From CAZJJK01 sp964546285 (GTDB lineage Bacteria > Spirochaetota > Spirochaetia > Treponematales > Breznakiellaceae): a stretch of 36,176 bases of DNA. Of the stretch, positions 7,736 through 16,252 are shown piece after piece. The translations under genes were made by a program, and so were the position numbers. Position 1 is the first letter of the stretch, and each line of letters opens with the position of its first letter. The notes beneath the pieces are model-generated. The model saw only the letters and a program-made list of their open reading frames with translations, did not search any database and was not told where the DNA came from. Location: NCBI GenBank assembly GCA_964546285.1, contig CAZJJK010000021.1:1-36176 (forward strand), written 5' to 3'.

Positions 7736-9274
7736 TCATTGTTTTGTATCCAGATTGGCTTTAGCGAAATATTGCATCAGCTGGATAAAATAGTAAATCT
7801 TTTTATAAACTTCAGTTATTCTATCCGCGATTGGAGCTTCGGAAGCCAGTTCAATCTCTTTCCAATTGATAATCAGTTCCCTAGGGGTTCGTTTAAAATC
7901 ATCCAGCACATTTTTAAGATTTTTTCCAACCACTATAAGAGACTGCGCCGCGCTGTTTATCATAAACAGCGCGTCATCATTTATGCCCTTAAGCAAGGTG
8001 CGTACATATTTTATCTGTTCTTTATCACGATCCGCCTTTAGCAGGGCGGCGCGTAAACGCTGTCCCATATCGGCGTCATCGGCCAAAGCGTCATCAAAAG
8101 CTAACAACCGTTCCGAAATGCTCATAAGCTCATGGAAACTCTCTGACAGTTGTTGAGATAAAATATTAGACGACCACTGCCCTCTTATCAAAAATAAGTC
8201 CACCAATTCTCGTATGTCTTTTTTATAATAATCTAATAAAAACGCTTTCAGGTAATTCATACCTTGAATCTGGGTATAACCGCCAAGCATTTTCTTCGCG
8301 AATAAGGCATTCGCCTTTTCGGCATAATTTTTCATACGCGCTACGGCGGAAGTGCCAAACACATAATTAGCCAACTCATCTATTTTCGCGTTACGCTTTT
8401 CTTGTAAAATACGTTGTATAGTTATTTCGGTTTGCGTTTTTAGTTTTTGAAGGTAGGTTTCAGTGATATGCTCATCGGCATCCCTAATTTTTGACTGCCA
8501 TTGGGGATTTTTAGTTAAATGACGCACCATTAAGACAAGAACGCCGGACCGTCTCAGTTCCTTTAAGGCTGAAAGCTGGCGATTCCATTGATCCGCCGCT
8601 ACTACCTCCACACCCTTATATTGCTTAAGTACATTGAACACCAGCTTCCAATCCTGCTCAAGGTCAATGGCAAGCGCTATCTCTAAAAAGTCCTTAACAT
8701 CGTCAACAATATAATCGCCACGAATAATATCGAATTTCGGGATATAGGTAAAATTCCGCTCACTAATATTAGAGTCAAATTTCTTAAGTAAGAAAAAATA
8801 ATCAAAATTAACCAGGCGGGTAAACGCTATAACAGCGCTATAGCAGGTATCTATGGATTTTACCCTAAGGCTATCAAACTCAGCGAAAAAAGCCACGAGA
8901 TCGTCTTTGAGCTCTTGAGCTAATTCCTTTGTTTGTATCGTTTTGGCTCTCTCTCTAATAGATTCTTCCGATAAACGGTCCTGCAAACCGAGCAATTCTT
9001 TTGAAAGAAAGGAATCTATTACGATGGCCTTAAGCTGATTTGACGCTGAAGCGTTCTGCAAAAAGACTTGCGCCGAGGCAAGGACGCGGTACAAATCATA
9101 AAAGAATTTGGCGAAAGCCGGTTGAACCTCTTCCCCTCTGGCCTTATAGAATTTGAATTTTTGACGGCCCAAGTCCTTAACGATCTGCTTTAACTGCCTT
9201 CGTTTTTCAGCTTCCGGATCACCCACACTGGAGAACAGAGACAATAAGCGAGAGATAAAAGGAAAAGCCATCAT
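7736..9274 (-). CDS. Spirochaete-type conserved protein (DUF5312-like)
   Basis: A 512-residue, highly charged, mainly helical protein without signal peptide; only a short hydrophobic stretch at the N-terminus (MAFPFISRLLSLF) could contact membrane. From memory it resembles the spirochaete-restricted family of unknown function DUF5312, but I could not check this. Features include an FYKARGEEVQPAFAKFFYDLYRVL segment (about residues 42-65) and a long helical C-terminal half. No catalytic motif is evident. Two ATGs in tandem are possible starts; the second (9271) is better spaced from GAGGT, which nearly touches the first. It stands alone, converging with the HD-like gene; its long 5' gap shows no clear promoter. 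Confidence 0.65.
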   Translation of the reverse strand: MMAFPFISRLLSLFSSVGDPEAEKRRQLKQIVKDLGRQKFKFYKARGEEVQPAFAKFFYDLYRVLASAQVFLQNASASNQLKAIVIDSFLSKELLGLQDRLSEESIRERAKTIQTKELAQELKDDLVAFFAEFDSLRVKSIDTCYSAVIAFTRLVNFDYFFLLKKFDSNISERNFTYIPKFDIIRGDYIVDDVKDFLEIALAIDLEQDWKLVFNVLKQYKGVEVVAADQWNRQLSALKELRRSGVLVLMVRHLTKNPQWQSKIRDADEHITETYLQKLKTQTEITIQRILQEKRNAKIDELANYVFGTSAVARMKNYAEKANALFAKKMLGGYTQIQGMNYLKAFLLDYYKKDIRELVDLFLIRGQWSSNILSQQLSESFHELMSISERLLAFDDALADDADMGQRLRAALLKADRDKEQIKYVRTLLKGINDDALFMINSAAQSLIVVGKNLKNVLDDFKRTPRELIINWKEIELASEAPIADRITEVYKKIYYFIQLMQYFAKANLDTKQ

Positions 9275-9607
9275 TACCTCGGCATCGGGTTAGATTGGAA
9301 TATATCCCCATCTATACATAAATTATCGGCAAAAACGTTAGCCGTCAATAGTACCGTCATCGCGACCCGCTCGCTAGCTCTCATATAGCGGCGTTATAAA
9401 AAATACAAGCCCCCCACTTGCCGCCTAAGGCGCTTACCCTCCAATTATTAATACTCGCCTATTTCCGCCAACCCTGCGCACTCTTTTCACTAAACAAGTA
9501 AATAAATTCGCCAAATATGAAAAAACGTCTTGTATATCTTTACCCAATACCCTTCACGTTAAAAAATAAAGAGATAGAACCGCGCTCGTGTTGATTGTCT
9601 GATATGA
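9275..9607. other. Gene-free gap with no recognisable element
   Basis: This 333-base AT-rich stretch separates two minus-strand genes. It must hold the promoter of the 512-residue protein and the end of the partner-switching transcript, but I see no convincing hexamer pair, no strong hairpin and no supported open reading frame. Confidence 0.5.
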
Positions 9608-10444
9608 TCAAACAGACCAAGCATCCAGAAAAGCCAAGCCGTACTGTTGAATTCCGCCAAAGTATTCTTCAATAAAGAGGGCGACCGCCTTTCCTATATA
9701 TCGATAATGCCAACTCTCCCATCGATATCCAGTAAGCGCCTCATACCCATTTGGGTAGGAAAGAGACCAGCCGAAACGGCTGGCATTGACTATCAGCCAT
9801 TGGCAAGCCTTTGTTTCCGCGAATTTATCACTAATGGGGTAAAAATCTAGCGCGGTCCCCAATTGGTGTTGGCTAGTGCCCGCTCTGGCGGATTCACGAT
9901 CAGCGGCTTCCCTTCCTAACTCGCGAACATTTCGCTCATATAAGTCTTCTTGATACTTATAGCTTCTATACGTGGAAGCGGCGATCAGAGTTACTCCATC
10001 CGCGCGCGCGGCCGCCGCCATGGCGGCCAAAGCCTTTTCCGCTTCCGCGCGCAACTTCATGCCGCTTTTATTGAGAAGATAGTCTTTAGCGACATCGTCA
10101 AGCTCCACAAGATCAGCTGGCACATAGTCAGCGCTCAGGCTATGTTTTTTATCCACCAAGACATATAGATAAGGATCCCCGGAGCGCACCGCGGCCGCCG
10201 CCTTCTCAAAACGAAGACGCGAAACGCTGTCGTTCACCATACCTAATAAGCGCGACTCCGCGTCTTCAGCCAGACGAGCTTCACGAACGGCTACTCGTAT
10301 TCTATCCATAAAGGGATCCACAGACGTATCGGCGGCTGTATTCTCAGCGCTTCTCGCTTCAATGGGCTTGGCCGAGCAGGAAAAAACCGTGATCAGGCTT
10401 AAGCCACAACACAATACATGAAAAAACAATGTAGTCAGGCGCAT
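9608..10444 (-). CDS. VanY-like D-Ala-D-Ala carboxypeptidase lipoprotein (M15)
   Basis: A 278-residue protein with a lipoprotein signal (hydrophobic 5-20, Cys23 in VFSC) followed by an acidic linker and a peptidase M15B domain in the C-terminal half. The zinc-site motifs are intact: S-x-x-H-x-x-G-x-x-x-D in SQHQLGTALD (His193, Asp200), and E-x-x-H in WESWHYRY (Glu243, His246). It should remove the terminal D-Ala of peptidoglycan stem peptides in the periplasm. Its start overlaps the end of the RsbW-like gene by 10 bases, so it is the last gene of the partner-switching transcript. A cell-wall enzyme in such a unit suggests an envelope-stress link, which is inference. A separate vancomycin-resistance role has no support here (no vanHAX genes). 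Confidence 0.9.
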   Translation of the reverse strand: MRLTTLFFHVLCCGLSLITVFSCSAKPIEARSAENTAADTSVDPFMDRIRVAVREARLAEDAESRLLGMVNDSVSRLRFEKAAAAVRSGDPYLYVLVDKKHSLSADYVPADLVELDDVAKDYLLNKSGMKLRAEAEKALAAMAAAARADGVTLIAASTYRSYKYQEDLYERNVRELGREAADRESARAGTSQHQLGTALDFYPISDKFAETKACQWLIVNASRFGWSLSYPNGYEALTGYRWESWHYRYIGKAVALFIEEYFGGIQQYGLAFLDAWSV

Positions 10445-10872
10445 GGGAAAGTTGCCGTAATGCGATTAGCGATTAAGCCCGCGCGCGCTTCTAAGCGTTC
10501 GCACAGGCACCGACACATGACCAAGCCAAGACCTCGGTACCGACCGCTAGCGGCGTCATAACGTATCGCTTTATGCCCATTATTAGACACGCCCACAGTC
10601 GGCTTCAACGCGTCAATCAATTCCTTAAAATTCGTGGCGCGGTACATTAAGATTATGCGAATTTCACGACCGGCCGAGAGGCGAAGAAACACGTGAGGCG
10701 GGCGTACATGGAGACCATGGGCCACGATGTTGTCAAATAGTTCCGCGGCGCTTATCTTAACGCGCCGACGCGTTTCATCGCATAAGATACCAAAATCGTC
10801 CACAAAACTTTCCAAACGGGAAAGCTCCGCGTATTCAGCGCGAAGGACGATCGCGGCCGAGCGTTTGGACAT
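10435..10872 (-). CDS. RsbW/SpoIIAB-like anti-sigma factor with degenerate ATP pocket
   Basis: A 145-residue GHKL-fold protein lying directly after the STAS gene (2-base gap), the standard antagonist plus anti-sigma pairing. The N-box is clear (AELFDNIVAHG, Asn48), and the G2-like RGLGL (113-117) is present. However, the G1 box that normally reads D-x-G in family members is replaced by MYRATNF (76-82), so the adenine-binding aspartate appears missing. It may bind its partners without kinase activity, or bind nucleotide atypically. In the family, such proteins hold a sigma factor or another target until the dephosphorylated STAS partner releases it. No sigma factor is encoded in the window. 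Overlaps the VanY-like gene by 10 bases. Confidence 0.82.
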   Translation of the reverse strand: MSKRSAAIVLRAEYAELSRLESFVDDFGILCDETRRRVKISAAELFDNIVAHGLHVRPPHVFLRLSAGREIRIILMYRATNFKELIDALKPTVGVSNNGHKAIRYDAASGRYRGLGLVMCRCLCERLEARAGLIANRITATFPCA

Positions 10873-10874
10873 AG

Positions 10875-11201
10875 CTACATCACTTCCGTCGCTGAGCGAA
10901 TGATTGGAAATAATTCCTGAAATCCGGTGGACTCTATCGCCATACGAACTATTTCGCTCGGCGTCATAATATAGAGCTTATGCCCGGTTTCCTGACCATC
11001 CTCAACGGCGGACATTAACACGCCTAAGCCGGATGAGGATAAGTTTGATACGCGCGACATATCCAAAACCAAATTTGTGGTTTTGATTAAACCATATACT
11101 TTTTGTTGAAAATCGGTATAGGTATAGCTGTTCACCGTACCTATGATTTCAAGAAGCACATAGCCGTCGCTTTTCCGTTCAGTAATACTCAAATGATCCA
11201 T
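10875..11201 (-). CDS. STAS-domain anti-sigma factor antagonist (RsbV/SpoIIAA type)
   Basis: The 108-residue length, single STAS domain and the segment DMSRVSNLSSSGLGVLM match the RsbV/SpoIIAA family; a serine in the SSSGLG stretch is the expected phosphoacceptor. In the family the unphosphorylated form binds the RsbW-type partner and frees its target, and PP2C phosphatases like those just upstream regenerate it. The ATG at 11201 is preceded by a near-perfect site (AAAGGAGGTG), the strongest in this operon, so this protein is probably made in excess over its neighbours, as an antagonist would need to be. A 77-base gap separates it from the large phosphatase gene. Confidence 0.93.
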   Translation of the reverse strand: MDHLSITERKSDGYVLLEIIGTVNSYTYTDFQQKVYGLIKTTNLVLDMSRVSNLSSSGLGVLMSAVEDGQETGHKLYIMTPSEIVRMAIESTGFQELFPIIRSATEVM

Positions 11202-11278
11202 GGAACACCTCCTTTATTGGCGGAACGATCCCAGCCGTCCGTCGGCTATGGGAGGCCGCGACGCGGCCAGCGCGAAAC

Positions 11279-13402
11279 TCAAGGCCGCGCGAATTTTACG
11301 GAAAGTATAGTGATATCGTCATTCAATTCCTGAGATATAAATTCATCCACGGCTTCCGACATAAATCGGACTATACGTTCCGATGGCAGGCCGCGGTTTT
11401 CCAACAGTGAACGTTGAATCCGCTCTTTACCGAACCTCGCTCCGCGAATAGATTCGGCATCGGATAAACCGTCGGTGGTTACCAACAAGATATCGCCCGG
11501 TTTAAAGGAAGCTTTGCGGACACTGACATGCTTCTCTATATCTTTAATAAAGCCTAAAACCTTTCCCTCTCCCTGTATCTCCACCGGATTGTTATATGCG
11601 CTTGATAAAAGGAACATATTGGGTATACCACAATTCACATAATACAGAGTACGATTGGAAAAATCGAAAAGTCCAAACACCCCAGCGAAAAAGGTACCAC
11701 GCGGCAGATTCGCCTTGATAAACGCGTTGGTCTTTACCACAAGTTTCCTAAAATCTTTTGTTTGCTTAAGAAATGTTCTAATAATCGATTTTAGGATGAT
11801 CATGGACATACTTGCGTTAAGGCCTTTTCCTGCCACATCCCCAATTACAAAAATAAAACGATCGGAATTGATGCGGATAAAGTCAATAAAGTCACCGCCT
11901 AGCTTACGGGTAGACCGGGTAAGATACGCGATATCCACGGCGGGGTGGCTAATCTTATCGATATTTTCCTGAATGGATTGAATAATCTGATCGGAATATT
12001 CCAACTCGCGGTCAACCGTCAGGACCATAGATTCCTGGGCGACGTTCTTAAGGTAATAGGCCACTACGAATAATTTACCATATATGCGCGACAGCGTGTC
12101 GTAGTCATAATTCGTAAAATCGCCGCCGGTTCGCTTAGCGCCCAAGAGCACCGCGCCGATAATAGCCCGGTTTTCGCGCAACAGTATCAACGCGTCCGCG
12201 TCAAAACCGTCAAGCATGGCCAAAAGCTCATCCTTGACATCATGATACTCATAGTTAGTGATTATTTCCGTTTTTAGGATGATAGAAATATCGTTATTCA
12301 GCAATAAATCGATCCCGGGAGAACGCCGTTCAAACACCTGGTCCTTACTATTGGACGAACCCACATTATGGAATTCACCCAAGACGTTTTCCACAAGAAG
12401 ATTCACGGAAGCGCAGTTGATCGTCTCGCCGAGAATAGACAAAAAACGTTCAATTACGGAATCGCGGCCTAGGGAAAAGTCGATATTGGCAAGCTCGTCC
12501 TCAAGATGTTCGGCGTAGGCGCCTCGGCCCTGCAGCAAGCGGCTGAAACGATTCCGTATAAAACGCGCGGTGCCAGCGATGACAAAAAAGATTACTATGG
12601 CTATCAAAACAGCCAGCCACCGCGCTTCATTCAAGAGCGGATAGGCGACTAAGCCAAAGCCCAAGCCGGCGGCTAAACCCAAAATTATAGAAAATAGAAC
12701 AAAAGACGCGGTAGAGGCGGCCGCCGCCTTAACATCGAATAAGCGGGTAATGGTAAGGCCAAAGGCGAGGGCGATTGATTGAATGAATAAACCGGCCGGC
12801 ATTACCGCCCAAGCCCATTGCCAGCCGAAGCGAAGCGGGAACACCATATCCATTAGGATAAAAATGGTATACCCAAAAGCCAGGCCCAAAGCGACGATAG
12901 CCGTCTGTAGACGGAAAATCATGCTCTTAAAGAACAGACGCCTAATAAGCAATAAAACAGCTGAAAGAATACCAACTATAAAAGCGCTAATGGTGATTAT
13001 ATTATATATCGGGCCAAGCACGCGAATGGAGCCCTCAAAACCCGTAATATAATTTTCCGTAAAAAGGACAAAGTAAGCGGCAAAAGCCCAGATGGCTATC
13101 GCTAGAAAATTTAGCCATCGTCTTTCTTTTTCATATGGAAAGGAAAGGGTCAATAGAGCGACAAGCAAGATGGTAGCGATGGCCGCCAGTGTGGATAAAC
13201 GAAGAAAAAATACCGCGATACCCACGGCTTCGCCAAGAGCCGCGGCGTAACTGATACCGGAGGTAAGGGCGACAAGCGCGGAAGCTTGGCAAAAAAGAAA
13301 GATACTCCGAGAATTAACGGATTCCGATACGCGAAAACGCACCCAAAATCCAAAAGCGACGAGGAAGATAGCCATCGCGTAATTGAACAAGGAAAAAATC
13401 AT
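11279..13402 (-). CDS. Multi-pass membrane sensor PP2C phosphatase (RsbU/SpoIIE type)
   Basis: A 707-residue protein in three parts. Residues 1-281 hold about eight membrane spans, resembling the 7TM sensor regions of spirochaete signalling proteins. Residues about 300-455 look like a GAF-type domain. The C-terminus is a SpoIIE-type PPM phosphatase with metal-site aspartates in GGDF (Asp504) and GDVAGKG (Asp522), then TTDGLSDA and the terminal NDDITILSVKF. It should dephosphorylate the STAS antagonist encoded next, in response to a membrane or intracellular signal. Good AGGAG site; the start lies 4 bases after the stop of the smaller phosphatase, so the two are co-translated. Two phosphatases for one antagonist implies two signal inputs. 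Confidence 0.92.
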   Translation of the reverse strand: MIFSLFNYAMAIFLVAFGFWVRFRVSESVNSRSIFLFCQASALVALTSGISYAAALGEAVGIAVFFLRLSTLAAIATILLVALLTLSFPYEKERRWLNFLAIAIWAFAAYFVLFTENYITGFEGSIRVLGPIYNIITISAFIVGILSAVLLLIRRLFFKSMIFRLQTAIVALGLAFGYTIFILMDMVFPLRFGWQWAWAVMPAGLFIQSIALAFGLTITRLFDVKAAAASTASFVLFSIILGLAAGLGFGLVAYPLLNEARWLAVLIAIVIFFVIAGTARFIRNRFSRLLQGRGAYAEHLEDELANIDFSLGRDSVIERFLSILGETINCASVNLLVENVLGEFHNVGSSNSKDQVFERRSPGIDLLLNNDISIILKTEIITNYEYHDVKDELLAMLDGFDADALILLRENRAIIGAVLLGAKRTGGDFTNYDYDTLSRIYGKLFVVAYYLKNVAQESMVLTVDRELEYSDQIIQSIQENIDKISHPAVDIAYLTRSTRKLGGDFIDFIRINSDRFIFVIGDVAGKGLNASMSMIILKSIIRTFLKQTKDFRKLVVKTNAFIKANLPRGTFFAGVFGLFDFSNRTLYYVNCGIPNMFLLSSAYNNPVEIQGEGKVLGFIKDIEKHVSVRKASFKPGDILLVTTDGLSDAESIRGARFGKERIQRSLLENRGLPSERIVRFMSEAVDEFISQELNDDITILSVKFARP

Positions 13403-13406
13403 CAGT

Positions 13407-14786
13407 TTACTCCTGGACCTTGGCGGCTAAAACCGTCACGTCGTCGCGGAGCGAAGCTCCAGCGGAATGGGCTATCACCAAATCGGCCAGCTTTTGGACA
13501 AAGTCGTTTACTGGCAAGGATGACTGTTCGGTTATAAAATCATTCCATTTTTCCGTGTCGCCCAACATATCGCCAGCCGGATTAGCGACCTCGGAAACAC
13601 CGTCTGAAGCCATTAAAATAACATCCCCATCAAAAAGTTTTGCCTCAGCGACCACGACATTCTCCAATTCCAATATGCCTATAAGCTGGCAATTTGACGG
13701 CAAGGTCCGAACTTGGCGCCCAGCTTTTGTCTCGGATATGATTAAAGGATCAGCCATAGACGCGTTAATGTAGCGTATCACCATGTTTTTGGTATCGATA
13801 ATCCCTAAAAACAAAACCGTATATTTATCCTGAAGCTTCATTCCCTTAATGGCAGCGTCCACATTACGGACTAAACCTTCCAGATCGTCCTTTTTTTCAA
13901 TTATTCTGATAGTGTTAACCACGATACCCATAACCAAGGCGGCCGCGAGTCCCTTACCGGATACGTCACCCAGCATGACCAGGGTACGATCTTCATCAAT
14001 AGGCAAAACATCGTAGTAGTCGCCGGATACGTTTACAAGCGGCCGGAAATATGACGCCAGCTCCAATTTCCGCGGTCTGGGCAAGACTTTAGGAAGAAAA
14101 GCTTTCTGCGTATCGGCGACCATAGTCCATTCTTTGGAAATAGCGGCGATAGAAAACATTTTTTCAATCGTTTCATTACGTTTCAAAAAGCTCTGAAATT
14201 CCGAATATAGTTCATCAAAGATTTCCACTTCCATGTTTCTGACAAAACGCATAAAACAATAAATATGTAAATTGTTCTTTACTAAGAAAAAGCCCCGCGC
14301 TTTTCGGTGGTCGGAAACAAGGTCCAATTTATCGTCAAAGAAATAGCACCCCTCCCGCCAATTATCGTAATGGCGAACCAACTCGTTAAACAGGGCGGGG
14401 TCGGTGCCAATTATCCCAGGGCTAGTATAGATAGCATAGTGTTTTGGCATATCGATAAGCAGGATGGTGCTGTCAGCCTCAAACTCTAAAATATCCCTAA
14501 AGGCGTTTATTAAGTCGTTTGTGGTAAAACAAAAACGTAGACGATCCACAAAAGAGCCCAACACCCTGGTATCGCCTAGACTGAAAACGCGGCGGCGTAA
14601 ATTCTCGTCCAAAAAACGCGACAGCGCATCGGTGCCGGTAAAAAAGACGACAAAGAGCACGCCGGCCGCCACAATCGCGCCAACAACCGGCACGCCGCTC
14701 ATAATCGCCGGCGCGAAAGCCGCGAAAGCCACGGCGCCCAACACCAACGATCCGAAATCAATGAGTTTCTTATTAGTACGATACAT
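13407..14786 (-). CDS. Membrane-anchored PP2C phosphatase (RsbU/SpoIIE type)
   Basis: A 459-residue protein with two hydrophobic spans at about 11-29 and 31-50, a middle region of about 190 residues without a recognised fold (probably a sensor), and a C-terminal SpoIIE-type PPM domain. Metal-binding motifs are intact: SGDYYDV (Asp256), GDVSGKG (Asp274), ASDGVSEV and the terminal RDDVTVL. The cytoplasmic catalytic domain should act on the STAS protein of the same operon. The start at 14786 has GAGGAT seven bases away, and the udk stop lies nine bases upstream, which places it in the same transcript as the ridA-udk pair. Confidence 0.9.
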   Translation of the reverse strand: MYRTNKKLIDFGSLVLGAVAFAAFAPAIMSGVPVVGAIVAAGVLFVVFFTGTDALSRFLDENLRRRVFSLGDTRVLGSFVDRLRFCFTTNDLINAFRDILEFEADSTILLIDMPKHYAIYTSPGIIGTDPALFNELVRHYDNWREGCYFFDDKLDLVSDHRKARGFFLVKNNLHIYCFMRFVRNMEVEIFDELYSEFQSFLKRNETIEKMFSIAAISKEWTMVADTQKAFLPKVLPRPRKLELASYFRPLVNVSGDYYDVLPIDEDRTLVMLGDVSGKGLAAALVMGIVVNTIRIIEKKDDLEGLVRNVDAAIKGMKLQDKYTVLFLGIIDTKNMVIRYINASMADPLIISETKAGRQVRTLPSNCQLIGILELENVVVAEAKLFDGDVILMASDGVSEVANPAGDMLGDTEKWNDFITEQSSLPVNDFVQKLADLVIAHSAGASLRDDVTVLAAKVQE

Positions 14787-14795
14787 GGCATATCC

Positions 14796-15473
14796 TCAAA
14801 GGCGTTCCGCCGTTCGGACCGATTCCCGGATGAACGACATCAAAACCGATAGGGCGTTTTCATTATGACCACCCTCAGGTATAATTATATCGGCATAAAT
14901 TTTCGTCGGCTCTATGAATTCAAAGTGCCCCGGACGAACAACATTCAAATATTGCTCTATCACTGAATCCACCGTCCTGCCTCTTTCCTTAATATCGCGC
15001 GATAAGCGCCGGATAAAGCGTACATCATCCGGCGTATCCACAAAAACCTTTAGGTCGATAAGATCCCGCACCCGCCGGTCAGTATAAATCATAATTCCCT
15101 CAAAAATGACCAGCCGACGCGGTTCCACCCTAATCCGTTCCGGCAAGCGTTGGTGCCTGACAAAATCATAGCGAGGCATAGCTATCGCCTCGCCTCGCCG
15201 TAAACAAGACAGATGGTCTATCAATAAATCCACATCAAAAGCTTCCGGATGATCAAAATTAAAGGCCGTTATATTATCGTTATTAATAAAGCCCGCGGAT
15301 TTATAATACGCGTCTTGAGGCAAGAAAGCGAAATCGGAAAATAATTCCGATATTTTCCTTACGATAGTGGTCTTTCCCGAACCAGAACCGCCGCCTATAC
15401 CGATTACCAGCGCGTTCCGCCGACCGCCGTTTGCGTCCGGCCATTCAGCCCCAGCTTTCCTTTCTTCAGCCAT
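14796..15473 (-). CDS. udk: Uridine kinase
   Basis: A P-loop kinase of about 225 residues that phosphorylates uridine and cytidine in pyrimidine salvage. Visible: Walker A GGGSGSGKTT near residue 28, DAYYK and FNFDHPEAFD (substrate-binding and lid-associated segments of the uridine kinase family), YDF, VIFEGIMIY as Walker B-like strand, and RRLSRDIKERGR (lid). Length fits the family (about 210-230). I use ATG 15473, which has AGGG three bases upstream; the TTG at 15485 overlaps the ridA stop and is an alternative that would add four residues. The Walker motif and RDIKERGR make the assignment firm. It links pyrimidine salvage to a signalling operon, perhaps simply by position. Confidence 0.92.
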   Translation of the reverse strand: MAEERKAGAEWPDANGGRRNALVIGIGGGSGSGKTTIVRKISELFSDFAFLPQDAYYKSAGFINNDNITAFNFDHPEAFDVDLLIDHLSCLRRGEAIAMPRYDFVRHQRLPERIRVEPRRLVIFEGIMIYTDRRVRDLIDLKVFVDTPDDVRFIRRLSRDIKERGRTVDSVIEQYLNVVRPGHFEFIEPTKIYADIIIPEGGHNENALSVLMSFIRESVRTAERL

Positions 15474-15481
15474 TGCCCTGC

Positions 15482-15865
15482 TCAATCCGCTACCGCGATA
15501 GCCTCAATTTCCACTCTAGCGCCAAGCGGCAAACCGGCTACGGCAATAGTGGAACGAGCTGGCGGCGAAGCGGGGAAAAACTCAGCGTATACGGTGTTCA
15601 TCGCCGCGAAATCCGCCATATCGATAAGGAAAACCGTCGTTTTTACGACATTTTCCATACCAAGGCCAAGCTCCGTCAGTATTTCCGATACATTTTGAAG
15701 ACAACGGCGAGTCTGGTCGGCGGCCTTGTCACTTTCAATTTTTCCGCTAATAGGATTAAGCGGCGTTTGCCCGGACACAAACACAAAGGGCGCCGCCTTG
15801 ATGCCCTGAGAATAGGGTCCTATGGCTTTTGGGGCCGCGGCGGTGCTGATAAGCTGTTTATTCAT
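15482..15865 (-). CDS. ridA: RidA family enamine/imine deaminase
   Basis: A 127-residue protein with full family length. RidA hydrolyses reactive 2-aminoacrylate and related enamines released by PLP enzymes. Visible motifs: PKAIGPYSQG near the N-terminus, FVSGQTPLNP, the substrate-binding arginine in PPARSTIAV (Arg104), and GARVEIEAIA with the conserved glutamate (Glu119). It leads the seven-gene minus-strand unit and overlaps udk. The start at 15865 follows AAGGGAG, and that site lies in the 3' arm of a hairpin just upstream, so expression of the whole unit's first cistron may be controlled by access to the site. Confidence 0.92.
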   Translation of the reverse strand: MNKQLISTAAAPKAIGPYSQGIKAAPFVFVSGQTPLNPISGKIESDKAADQTRRCLQNVSEILTELGLGMENVVKTTVFLIDMADFAAMNTVYAEFFPASPPARSTIAVAGLPLGARVEIEAIAVAD

Positions 15866-15873
15866 GATTAACT

Positions 15874-15897
15874 CCCTTCGTATGGTACCATGAAGGG
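15874..15897 (-). promoter_or_regulatory. Hairpin covering the ridA ribosome binding site
   Basis: In the transcript CCCUUC pairs with GAAGGG and the inner AUG(G) with (C)CAU, with a two-base bulge. The 3' arm GAAGGG is part of the AAGGGAG ribosome binding site of ridA. The fold would hide the site; nothing in the sequence shows what opens it. Confidence 0.5.
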
Positions 15898-15942
15898 ATA
15901 AAACCCGCCATTGGTAGAGGCTGATTTTAGAGACTTATAAGC

Positions 15943-16021
15943 GAACTTCTCGCGAAAGCCGCTTGCTTTTGGATAAAGCTCCCACAGTTGTATCTCAAGG
16001 ATTTATATCTATATGTAGTAT
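15943..16021. repeat. Second copy of the dispersed repeat seen at 691-770
   Basis: About two thirds of positions match copy 691-770 by eye, including CGCTT-x-CTTT, CACAGTT-x-TAT and AGGATT...TATCTA. The strong inverted repeat of the first copy has decayed here. It lies upstream of the ridA operon in a 387-base gap that otherwise shows only the ridA hairpin and a 19-bp repeat. Confidence 0.5.
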
Positions 16022-16165
16022 TGAAAAAATATGCACTCGTTTTCTTATCGGGTTATAAAATTGAGAATGTATAAATTCCCTTAATGATAAACCGCCACAA
16101 ACGAATAACGCGAAAATAAATTAACACCATCTCCGGTTTATTTAAAAATCAGCGGCCCAAGCCCG

Positions 16166-16184
16166 CAACAGAATTGGCAGCACT
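16166..16184 (-). repeat. 19-bp dispersed repeat, copy A
   Basis: 18 of 19 bases match the consensus ACTGCTGCCAATTCTGTTG on the minus strand. It lies about 70 bases downstream of the dnaJ stop, in sense orientation with dnaJ. Confidence 0.7.
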
Positions 16185-16252
16185 TGGAAAAGTACTATAG
16201 AACGAGAAAAAAAGGGTACTGATTCATAAAAAAGGACTAATAACCAAGCAGA

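Noticed and set aside
9608..10444. Vancomycin-resistance cluster suggested by the VanY-like gene
   Set aside because: No vanH, vanA, vanX or vanRS homologues are nearby; M15 carboxypeptidases commonly act in ordinary cell-wall turnover.
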